A stretch of 64,000 nucleotides of DNA from Phycisphaerales bacterium (GTDB taxonomy: Bacteria > Planctomycetota > Phycisphaerae > Sedimentisphaerales > Anaerobacaceae), in NCBI GenBank assembly GCA_030602885.1, contig JAUVYV010000006.1, forward strand, positions 1-64,000. Direction: 5' to 3'. This document shows positions 15,601 through 19,941 of the stretch, in pieces (position 1 is the stretch's first letter; every line of letters starts with the position of its first letter). The translations under genes and the position numbers were made by a program. Below the pieces are notes generated by a model. That model did not search any database, was not told the DNA's origin, and saw only the letters and a list, made by a program, of their open reading frames with translations.

Positions 15601-17349
15601 TACTCGTACCGGGCCGACGGGCAAAAACAGAGAATACTGGCGAGTAATCCGGCAGGTGAGATTATCTATAAGGCTGGCTATGAGTTTGACTTGGCCAGCC
15701 GGCTAAAACAGGTTGTCAGGCCGTCGCTCATTGTGCCTGCACCGGCTGAGGCGCTTATAGCCGGCTTCGGCTACGACGATAACGGCAACCGTAAACAGCT
15801 TAGATACTACTTAGATGGCAACGATACCGGTGATATAGCCCAAATCGGATACAAGTTCAATCGCGATAATATGCTGATCAATTTGACGACTATGGGTACT
15901 ATAGAGGATCTGGAGTTTGCGCTCTACAACGTCGTTGTTGACGGCTTGGGCCGATTGGTTTCAGCCGACGAAATTTTGACCAAAACCGACCAGACTTCTC
16001 TTGCACATGACTACACCTACGTTTACGATATGCGTTCACAGCTTACACGGGTTGACAGAGATGCTGCCATTCCGTGGCGAGAGTATAGCTATAACAAAAA
16101 CGGTAATATGAGCTATCGCAAGGTTGAAACCGCCCAGACGGACTACGGCTATACCGGTGAGCGGCTTACCGGTGCTACCAACGCCGAGATATTTAGCGTT
16201 ACCTGGGACGAGAACGGCGATATCGACTCGGCGGGTCATACCGGCTGGGATTACGAGTTCAACTGGGATAATAAGCTGCGAAAGGCCACTAAGGGCAGCG
16301 ACACCATCGAAATAAAGTACGATCCGCAGGGCAACCGTATCTATAAAGAAACGGTCATCTCCGGCCAAAACACGAAGCGAAAATATATTGTTGACATTGT
16401 CGGCGATTTGCCGGTAATATTGTTGGAGTTGGATGCGAGTACGATGGATATCGAAAAAACCTACATCTACGCTAATTCTCAGATTCTTGCCCAGCATGAT
16501 GGCGATCAGGCCACGGGTGATATCTACTTCTACCTCCACGACAGATTAGGCTCCGTACGCCAGATTATCGACGATGACGGCCTGGTAGTGATGCTCTATA
16601 CATACGATCCGTTTGGGGAAGTAGTCGAATCCGATGGCTCATTCGATAACGCCTTCCGCTTCACCGGCCAATACTACGACGACGAGATAGAGCAGTATTA
16701 CCTGCGAGCCCGCCAGTACGACCCGAAGATTCACGTGTTCACGTCTCGTGATTTATTCGATGGTGTCTTTGAGCAGCCGTTAACGTTACACAAGTATCTG
16801 TACTGCATCAATGACCCGATCAACTTCGTCGACCCGCAGGGTCTGGATGCTTATTATCTTACCGGTGGGGTCCTGGCATCTTTGGGCTTTAGTTTTGCAG
16901 AGCAAATGGGAATAACCTGGGATGATGAAGGGAATTGGGGTATTATTGGGATAGAAAGTGTGGGAGGTGGTTCACTGTCAGCGTCCGTGGGTATTAATTT
17001 CGGCATCACAAATGCTGAAACTATATTAAGGCTGCGAGGTCCGGGCAGAGCCATTGGCGGGGGTTTTGGAGTTGGTTTTGGCGGGGGAGCAGAAGTTATT
17101 TGGGGAAGATATTACTATGGCTTAGAGTTTTCGGTTGGCTTGGGTGTTTCATGGCCGGCAGTTGAAGTCCATGCCCATAGAACGCAGACTTATGTACGAC
17201 CGGTCCACAGCGAGACTCTAATTTTCGAAGACATTCTTGGGATGGCATTGGCAGAAGCCGTAGCTGAGGCTGATACCTATGGAGAGCATCGGATGATAAT
17301 AGATTTTGTGGTAATGACCGGTCTGGATTTGGATGTCTTGTATCAATGA
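616..17349 (+). CDS. Giant secreted beta-helix / RHS-repeat protein (5,577 aa)
   Basis: A single uninterrupted frame of 16.7 kb with AAGGAGG upstream of the ATG. Approximate order of domains: signal peptide 1-25; FN3-like 30-122; PKD-like 125-240; five right-handed beta-helix blocks (250-650, 655-1140, 1360-1775, 1780-2275, 2280-2815), each closing with a GxPDMGAYE-type segment as in choice-of-anchor Q proteins; two FN3-like domains between blocks 2 and 3 (1145-1355); Ig/cadherin-like repeats 2825-3130 (VLANDxD motifs); a TSP3 calcium motif 3134-3182 (DSDGDG twice); RHS/YD repeats from about 3600, interrupted by a LamG domain at 4585-4780; RHS core with DRLGSVRQI, YDPFGE and YYLRARQYDP at 5309-5410; then a unique 167-aa tip. 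RHS shells encapsulate a C-terminal effector in known systems. I infer an exported, possibly surface-attached adhesin or effector carrier. Secretion route and tip function are unknown. Confidence 0.9.
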   Translation: MTRKRLSAIFITALLCAFTNDVFPHGGCTYPTTPALVSPTGGATCQPISGVTLTWQDCSNETSYRVYFEAEDPTPDDYVTKDQDVTSHNTGALEPDTTYYWKVRAINSCGSRTSAVRSFTTSCTTAVLDSEVKHTMTGLAVTFDASGSVLTEADRYIAKYEFDFNWPDENPANFDPTAEDGYVECLEDCGDVNRTHYFDGIASYAYEEAGGSHLGEHIVGLRVTDSTGYTSPIVTCKVYVHRSVAPYGTDADYDDIQDAIDAYEASWDDKEVWVAPGTYKSYQSPYRELFTFPSDSNGIILRSIDPDDPEVVGKTIITDGIQAPIDIMEFDTGIDSTTKLLGFTIAYGSKAIYCNGGSPTIENCIIRGNYDGIYNDSGASPVIENCIIRGNSTGIYNDSGASPTIENCVIRDNSSRGVYNKNSASPTLLNCVLSDNGSSINRAGGMVNNNEDGGGDLSVVATNCIFSYNESNFSGGYGGGIHNWQSELSLVNCTFAHNTAITGGGAIYNGYNSGSASITMRNCILWNNQSGGVNPEIYKENGSISIAYSDIKDCYDGETWDNSLGTNDGGNIDADPNFANSEDPAGPDGVFLTADDGLRLQPGQGSPCIDQASDDVVNYSTTDITGRDRIDVRYIDDAGSETGYPDMGAYETPMVWFVRKNTSGGDDGKSWDTAFDELSSALDPVSENPDLIYGGEIWVSASPSDSPYLPGDERTDCFEVVWKIAVYGGFPAEKDRPTWLDRDWQTNETVLSGDIDAGGNPDDDSYHVVMMGPHKDILDGFTITGGCASGSSWHGYGGGIYCYGIYSTPVISNCKVVGNYASEYGGGMYNSSGTATVTNCTFSGNYAGLYGGGMYNRWGAHDIENCLFLDNIAGCGGGMYNRDYSPKVSNCVFAGNRADVADTDMAGGAIYNTEINENPEIINCVFYANTAANGGAVYNSTGSSHVHYLNCTFYENTLLGEEGVGASMYNYMAYPTVTNCIFWNSKEDDSSDYAEGGEDLWSEVYTYIDPEDEDPPLPSFRACNIKGSGGSGENWDESIGVDSCASYEVECHSSPIDIVNMDEDPMFVDSSASGIMGPDGIWGTYDDGLQLNNGSPCIDVGDFQTEQETQLEDLDIKGQDRVLYGYDYWLPPDTTVVDIGAYEHFPWPVLEEPNEYVSFCISWQEDVKLEWERPLVEKIGSCQSDRKYDGEYDVYFGTSLTDGYPPYWDHVDDLYETIYADDGLEFKAGTTYYWAVRCRWSEEPKDCSGYSQVWSFRTAPAKATLTYPQDEAEDVPLDSKLQWEPADTAVLHAVYLGTDAEHLIYQYTQYETEYDPGGLEPDKEYYWRIDEIDENGCVTEGETGEWWELWNFHTGPSNILQGLIDEASLGEVIILEPGVYVENVTVNKNITIKGADTSDPSKTVIKGHSTKSDPIFTVASDVTVTCTIEGVTVINEYGPAIECGTNSDVTITNSVIRGSGWSDGVYSEGSALTITNCTISDNGGNGIEYEYTSAGSGYIDISGCTISNNSGAGIYLPNTYSGDFAVTATIRDCILIGNGGGIELEEGNGGSTTIERCVFYQNKRTSGGGIKVFGHANHALYLKNCVFSSNEAMSYYGGAIYYEYLSSINPTQPLEVYNCTFTENKANYYGGALYFTGIHGGPSTTFSMVIYNSIFWDDVATTSGNEIYINASLCTYFITLENCRIAGDEVESPSSAITIGDTCFDDDPLFADAGNPAGPDGIFLTEDDGLQLQPSSPCVDIGTNATGVPATDILEASRINMPGWGNESPPFVDVGAYEAQVVWHVDKNVQGGDSTGLSWENAFDDLQEALDDTTLNPYLEVGHEIWVADGTYEPGAARADTFQLVSGVEIYGGFAGNETSRYQRDWKLNETILSGDIDAGDLDSYHVVTGSGTDDTALLDGFTITGGNAALPGGGGMYNNAGSPTVVNCAFKGNYSLLYGAGVRNRDESQASFENCTFEENEAKSGAAVHNDDSNCTFTNCTFNSNISSSTTSGGGGMANYDSDPALTNCTFTGNTATKNGGGIYNSNSVPVLTGVTFTDNSAEEGGAVYNCVGSEGTYSQCVFVENSVAGGGGGIYDDASSPALINCLFWGNEAADGAGMFNAADSNATLINCTLVGNEASNNAGSIYNDSSNPILTNSILWGNLAGDFNEIRNVNSSPTIKYSCIEDSGGSDNWDASFGVDEGGNIDVAPRFADPNNPAGPDGVFGTVDDGLRPVPYNDLQSDLEQGFMPTYIDSADSTVAPDTDITGRARVDVPYIVNAGSEQAGFADMGAYEAPVVWYVNASAKGGRGRGWSWETPLDDLQKALEVAESGDEIWVAKGVYTPGADREDCFHLTKDKPVAIYGGFSGTKDSLAKRDWIANETILSGEIGYADEAKDNCLHVVRIDCDGATLDGLTIRDGCGIYGGGIYIDDASARITNCVIRGNYATGGGGGICVDGGSPTISNCIIINNRRPASIPQFIVKYGGGLRSYYASPIITGCLFTGNRARYGGGMWSDHSDITVTDCVFRENKSNSTGGGLCSNRSSVVLTNCLFTGNHNTLMGGGISLDRDSPATITNCTVAWNSVRSQTPYYGAGLHDYAGNSAETPDCIITNSIFYKNVPSGALQIYLSSSGYAATISYCDIEGGCSGIGGTGGYTCCPTSVIGDDPDFVDKPEFYDRTIADGGIDTIIVPGATVALYRVGDIIEYGEEGQYDGQSRVVTQVDYDWGIVRFEPPLGPETPTAADAQIKVWGRYALTLYDDDNDKFNTKGIGRLQTNSPCIDTGLDDAIANDIDDIDGDGVTTEKLYDTDIMGVPRFQDIPGVPNPELDDVIDMGAFECGGLTADDVGVGSVNEDTATEIDLAPYISDMKGGLVTYEIIVPPRHGTCSPSDADNDDTITYTPAEDYFDADGDLFSYKATDGINLSEIATVTIGTIASQNDNPVANDDVAWINEAGSITIDVLANDEDPEGVTLTIASGSGAPQNPPPSYGTLAVVSDNIQYTVIDWPNLESTGYDEFIYKAYDSQLESEAATVRVNVNNKPDPDDDDKETERHIVAVVDILANDSDGDDGTQTLTVTNLVQTQTGPNPDNEHFVFNEKLNLLLYWPDPDAETTHTYPYFVKFTYKVEDEFGLESDDTAQVDIKVLGTTVLKDSDGDGLSDDDEEELLGTDKLSFDSDGDGVDDGKELSQGTDPSNPFSGYFVDRLPYVCRFLWNQDYKIDESLDGQCGWEVDQEGDCQLGYKFLYSYKVPGTIDEYVRNGAWVAKLNPDSDTATKISKAFDDKGEDDDLSNVIRIKLYPANNAEVKIYSDTTVIAGIKFFYSEPDVRKLQYWDPDPSELDWLDSGETWDYYPGDKEPLSDGTFFEHYCANLLKFEFDFTKTDSDPDPSGKVKIYWDKNYAANDKNDDFEVADVLLRNLEDLVFTSNGMNGHFSDTIKDITRIEFGTPENTTFEVRGVYIHEADYATHEITYPHSGDNVQESRIPIKGHCSVNASTYLLRVHAKETMGAEADAVGPWLFNIRYFSNTIVDPQFYKGAADVDVLGYWNTGVLPSDIYHVVMTEAKDFVYEHPSDPNKSRIIWYRSSEDSVARNVATSGFVKNNTFRHEEVEISVPWPGEFGFECRRIYDSGRGRVNSGLFPGWTNNNQIILTEYADYYESSQCEKKVRGEIADKDDSGLAFGAIYVQYEDGSTHMFRHRTGTVDGNEAVYTPYPDDGSGDYIIRTTEGYVAVWHTPQLISDFPYGDDDPGYYRCSPDPEENGFLLEDNNLTISYELNRSDGTKLTFYSVEHDKDSDEDPIAINVNDCHDWKDECEWPVDAECFTEYYPKGGAVYSDIGGGCEGDTGWHFRHPDHAPKWRFVTAVDTKSDRYGNTLHYTWNENKYNPLVNKVSYNDGTEPISIELEGTIYGYDTILKVNDDAKRTVYHRFADGSWWLLEVSTEQRDDATCYYYGPDSLIYGIFDDFAVYTSLPWGYCYRPPWSALKTLIWYDSRRNCVARDDYVDYNDQTFLMRDYWYYFLDPDSGNEEDGQCVFKAVDYRTCSQGVIAPPHRTDISIINEKGQLRVQMPYVGNDPTKLTNFRYTNTKLPFTPTEMVEYWDYYDPETELLKVAGRKILNTFRTDRHLNPVPDTGNPDDVNACVLDTQKIYDMGRDIQPGTEPEGTLVSYTEKQYHPYPGYNWETESISYQHLDQAEVQHEKPVRTQYVYRKRHTDGTYVEDTTYPQNNRYLWKKRALLDESPDPDLWAETEYNYEHRTGPGLDGTVDTEDDTYALTKVIEDYSDDGISDVDNATIFTYDNDHRKKWVKADRLTNGTPAGEVPVERFCYDDIGQLLLKADTYGLVTKYHYNDFGDVEKIETFADSDALKTDTTFEPATYDNFTPRSTTEYEYDHQRRRITEKTQSQEKKAAGIPVAVKRTEYIGAGLPSKVIFDTDGLIDTPDDSFVEYFYDGRGLKLAEKNYDRITDRWWYTDYFYDNLNRNVSTVWWDYKDSSILQFTTAVYNGPGEKALEEVWALDAKGRWQLQGESASLYDGLGRMTDQMVAYDFDEADPLWLTTSFGYDDAGNQTAVTDPKGSIIYTDYDNANRKTLDYFAVAPAAEVTDLVSHWTFDEGAGDIAYDSAAADKDGSVSGAIWTAGRIGRALSFDGDADNVEVPGFSDLLGADYSLSFWVKPNQPALSEIIVLGEDATNHDFEYYMESNGDLSVRADAGSEDDITVNNVFTEGQWVHICGVGDSTGTKVYVNGVLADSTAVKKDSTSGYSLNIGSWDNHSWSFDGIIDDVLVYDRALNEAEINMIMNAGGGVRAETEYYENGQVAAVSSYDYDEDTLAYKEFDYDSRKRIAAVIEDINDSNTAETTYAYEDANDSAFTVDDQNCANVTITRKGDSSPDDDIVTQVAYNELGKVVKTVYPSTQYQQFTYNGDGTLMKKKVWDAEDPPVAHWVEYDYDQYARVEKVSYPPTGDQYIEYTYDGLGRVMQIDDQRDAADCIPGTITYENDPLGRLLAVTGQDGYRIDYSYRADGQKQRILASNPAGEIIYKAGYEFDLASRLKQVVRPSLIVPAPAEALIAGFGYDDNGNRKQLRYYLDGNDTGDIAQIGYKFNRDNMLINLTTMGTIEDLEFALYNVVVDGLGRLVSADEILTKTDQTSLAHDYTYVYDMRSQLTRVDRDAAIPWREYSYNKNGNMSYRKVETAQTDYGYTGERLTGATNAEIFSVTWDENGDIDSAGHTGWDYEFNWDNKLRKATKGSDTIEIKYDPQGNRIYKETVISGQNTKRKYIVDIVGDLPVILLELDASTMDIEKTYIYANSQILAQHDGDQATGDIYFYLHDRLGSVRQIIDDDGLVVMLYTYDPFGEVVESDGSFDNAFRFTGQYYDDEIEQYYLRARQYDPKIHVFTSRDLFDGVFEQPLTLHKYLYCINDPINFVDPQGLDAYYLTGGVLASLGFSFAEQMGITWDDEGNWGIIGIESVGGGSLSASVGINFGITNAETILRLRGPGRAIGGGFGVGFGGGAEVIWGRYYYGLEFSVGLGVSWPAVEVHAHRTQTYVRPVHSETLIFEDILGMALAEAVAEADTYGEHRMIIDFVVMTGLDLDVLYQ
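1696..1893 (+). repeat. 66-bp tandem repeat, three copies, inside beta-helix block 1
   Basis: Units begin at 1696, 1762 and 1828 and start with att/atcgagaactgc. The first two are nearly identical at DNA level and the third is diverged. 66 nt is 22 residues, the length of one beta-helix coil (IENCIIRGN... YNDSGASP), so the repeat expands the solenoid by whole turns without breaking the frame. Confidence 0.85.
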
Positions 17350-17428
17350 ACAGGCAACGATTCTTGATTTTCGTATTTTGGCTGTTTGATTGATTCCGTT
17401 GCTACGGAGAGCTTTTAGGAATAACATT

Positions 17429-18058
17429 ATGTGGTTTTTCGATATAAGGATGCTTCCTAGCCTTGTCTTTGGGATTGTCGTGCTATTGATTTCAAGACGC
17501 ATGGGCAATTGGCAAATCAGGCGTGACCCGGACAGTTTCGCAAGCGTCCCGATTATCAATAAGATATTCATTGTCTGGGCAGCCCGAGCCGTCGGAATTA
17601 TGGCGATTGGTATTTTCTTCTCTATGGGCATGAACAGTCCGCCGCGGGGCATGATGAGAAAAGCCGAGAACCGGCTCATTTTGCTGGAGGAAGGGCAGAT
17701 TGTCAAGGGTGAGGTTGTTGAATGCTGGTTTGATAACTTGGCTCCACCGGCGTGGATGATACTGTATAGCTTCGAAGCCCCAAATCCTAAAGACGGTCAG
17801 GCGAAAACATACTGGGGCAGTGCCCGTGGGCCGAAGCAATACTATGCCAAGTTTTCCGAAGGCGACCCCGTATCTGTAATATATAACCCGGCCAAGCCTA
17901 AGATGAACTGCGAAATGTACTACTTTTTGAATGAACCTCAATACCGTAGGACATTTCGGAAGGCCGGGAAGCTGGAACTTTTAGCCAACTTTGAAGATGA
18001 ATATGAGCTAGTGGATTACTCTGAGATGAGCTGGCTCGATTCAGCAAGGATAAGGTAG
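17429..18058 (+). CDS. DUF3592-like membrane protein
   Basis: I start it at the ATG at 17429, which has AGGA about 8 nt upstream; the frame is also open back to a TTG at 17390. It encodes 209 aa: an N-terminal membrane segment (SLVFGIVVLLIS), a second hydrophobic segment (AARAVGIMAIGIFFSMGM), then a soluble beta-rich part containing IVKGEVVECW, ILYSFEAPNPKDG and GDPVSVIYNPAKP. That alternation of a small beta domain with a GDxVxVxYxPxxP ending is typical of DUF3592 proteins, whose function is unknown. It directly follows the RHS gene (79-nt gap). RHS effectors are commonly followed by an immunity gene, so an immunity role is possible but purely positional inference. Confidence 0.6.
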   Translation: MWFFDIRMLPSLVFGIVVLLISRRMGNWQIRRDPDSFASVPIINKIFIVWAARAVGIMAIGIFFSMGMNSPPRGMMRKAENRLILLEEGQIVKGEVVECWFDNLAPPAWMILYSFEAPNPKDGQAKTYWGSARGPKQYYAKFSEGDPVSVIYNPAKPKMNCEMYYFLNEPQYRRTFRKAGKLELLANFEDEYELVDYSEMSWLDSARIR

Positions 18059-18101
18059 CTCATCTGAATAATCGGGTTCTAAGGAAAAGTTAAGGTGGAT
18101 A

Positions 18102-18473
18102 ATGCTTAACTTAAATATTCGACAAAAACGGCAGGTTTGTATTATTGCGTTTATCATTATAGTGGTCCTTATTGGTATGTTCCTTTTTGATTATCTCAAA
18201 TTACGTTCTTCGGTCCGATTCAGCTTACTCCTTCAGAATATAACGGTGGGTTCCCTGTTATCCGATCTGCCGGACGATTTGGGTGAGCCAATTCACACAT
18301 GGACCAAGCCGGCTGACATTGAAGCCTGGGGTTCAATAAAAGGGGCCGGGATTCCGAAGAACTGCGACTTACACGTTTACGAATATTGGTGGGGCTTATC
18401 GGTTAGATACATACTTATTTATACAGATAAACAATCCAATGTCATACGGCATGTTCGCCATAGATGCGTGTAA
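18102..18473 (+). CDS. Small single-pass membrane protein, unrecognised
   Basis: 123 aa with AAGGTGG just before the ATG. Residues 12-32 form one strong transmembrane helix (ICIIAFIIIVVLIGMFLFDYL-like), preceded by a positive N-terminus, so the remainder probably faces outward. The outer part contains LSDLPDDLGEPIHTWTKP, a WGSIKG segment and a YEYWWGLSVRYILIYTD beta region. No family recognised. It lies in the small-gene cluster downstream of the RHS giant. Confidence 0.55.
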   Translation: MLNLNIRQKRQVCIIAFIIIVVLIGMFLFDYLKLRSSVRFSLLLQNITVGSLLSDLPDDLGEPIHTWTKPADIEAWGSIKGAGIPKNCDLHVYEYWWGLSVRYILIYTDKQSNVIRHVRHRCV

Positions 18474-18584
18474 AAAAACAGATGGCTGTTTTTAGTGCGG
18501 TGGTGTAATGGATTGACCGTGTTAAGATAGGTAAAGTTTAGGCCGTTTTTGGAGCATGAACTGTGGGTGATAAGGGTGATTTTT

Positions 18585-19262
18585 ATGAAAGCATTTAGAC
18601 TAAAAATACTTACTGTTTTTGCTGTAGTTGCAGTGGTTGTGGTTTTAGCGGCGGTCTTGCTGTTACGGCCAAGGCCGATGTCGCAGAAGGTTGAACTAGG
18701 CCGGGTTTCGGGTACACAAACACCGACTACCCCTATAGAACCCGAACCCAACGACCCGGCTTATTTAGCTATGAAGGAAAAGGCCGAAGGTCCGCGACAG
18801 GAAATTGCCGAGGCCTACCCCGGCAGCGGCGCCGCCGAGCGGGCCGATGCGGTTTTAAGCAAGCTGCCGCAGCGATACAAGACTCGAACCGAGAAAACTG
18901 CCGGTAAACAAACTGCTGCGCCGAGGCCGGTCACCTTGAACGAAGCTCATTTGCCGCAGTTCGGCGAAGAAAACGCTTTGCCGCCGGGCCTGCCCGATTA
19001 CATATACGAACGCTACGGCCTTACCTGGCCGGTATCGACATTGACACCTATAGGCACGCGTCCTGACGACAGATCGGCCGAGATGTTCCAAAAGCTGCCC
19101 GACCGCTATAAAAAGTTGCTGCAGGATGAGACCGGCCGGATCAACCTCGACCACATTCGAAAGCTTTCGGAAGAGCAGCGTGCCGATTCGGCAGTTCCCC
19201 CGGATACCGAGCAAGGTCGATACCACTCAGCCGACGCCAACGAACCACCCAGCCGCCGCTGA
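18585..19262 (+). CDS. Hypothetical membrane-anchored protein, Pro/Glu-rich
   Basis: The ATG at 18585 has AAGGGTGA upstream; the frame extends to a TTG at 18549 that lacks a good site. 225 aa: one N-terminal transmembrane helix rich in Val/Ala/Leu (residues 7-28) followed by a soluble tail that is Pro/Glu/Lys rich and includes two LPxRYK motifs (LPQRYKTR and LPDRYKKLL). No catalytic motif seen and no family recognised. The stop is only about 10 nt from an orphan RHS-like fragment, so its 3' end may have been shaped by RHS-associated rearrangement. Confidence 0.5.
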   Translation: MKAFRLKILTVFAVVAVVVVLAAVLLLRPRPMSQKVELGRVSGTQTPTTPIEPEPNDPAYLAMKEKAEGPRQEIAEAYPGSGAAERADAVLSKLPQRYKTRTEKTAGKQTAAPRPVTLNEAHLPQFGEENALPPGLPDYIYERYGLTWPVSTLTPIGTRPDDRSAEMFQKLPDRYKKLLQDETGRINLDHIRKLSEEQRADSAVPPDTEQGRYHSADANEPPSRR

Positions 19263-19271
19263 TGCAGCCAT

Positions 19272-19330
19272 GACTATAGCTATACCGGCGAGCAGCTTAC
19301 CTGTGCTACCAACGCCGAGACGTTTACGGT
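19272..19330 (+). pseudogene. Orphan fragment of the RHS/YD region
   Basis: About 60 nt here closely resemble 16141-16200 inside the giant gene, sharing ataccgg, gagc, gcttacc and the run gtgctaccaacgccgaga; by eye roughly 50 of 60 positions agree. In the giant the segment encodes YGYTGERLTGATNAE. Here it is followed within a few codons by a stop and has no start. It is a displaced or decayed copy of RHS sequence. Confidence 0.7.
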
Positions 19331-19941
19331 TAGCGGGCAGTAAAGCTATTGCCTGTTTGGGCTTTGGACGAATGGGTCCCCTTGTCACCACTTGATTTTT
19401 AGGGTACGTCCCTAACCGCCGGACTCCGGAGCCAACGCGGCATTCACCCTTCCCTGGTAAGACTATGACTGCGATTAGGCCCCGATTCACCTGAGCGGTC
19501 GCCCTTCATAGCCGATTTGCCCAGTTCTTCTTGCGGGAAATTAAGCCCGATTTTGAAAAATAGGCTGTATGACTACCCTCAAGACCAGTTCGGCGATCCT
19601 ACGGGCGTAAAGTGGCTGTGAGAGGGGTCCTGTGAGATTGTGTAAGCTGGTTTAACTGCGTTTTCTCCTCACCATCACCGCACACAAGCTAAGTGCGTTT
19701 TTCATAGGTTTTGATGAGGGGAGTAGAATTGTTGACATCATTGCTCATTTCCTGGCTTTGGTTTGCGTGTTTGGTCATCGAATATCTGCTTGCATTTGCC
19801 ATCCTGAACGGGTAGTATTTGGCCAGACTTATCTTCGGTAAGAATGCTGGCTAAATAGGGAATTTGCAAAGAAACAACAGTATAAGCCGTAGAAGAACAT
19901 AAAATCACGGACAACAGCGTCATAGAAAATATGGTTATGCT
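19331..19941. other. Intergenic stretch without a supported gene
   Basis: About 600 nt between the RHS scrap and the defence cluster. A short frame near 19568-19620 would encode YDYPQDQFGDPTGVKWL, possibly another decayed coding scrap, but has no start. The last 200 nt are more AT-rich and probably carry the promoter of the following gene. I see no tRNA or direct repeat matching the tRNA-Cys end of the island. Confidence 0.5.
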
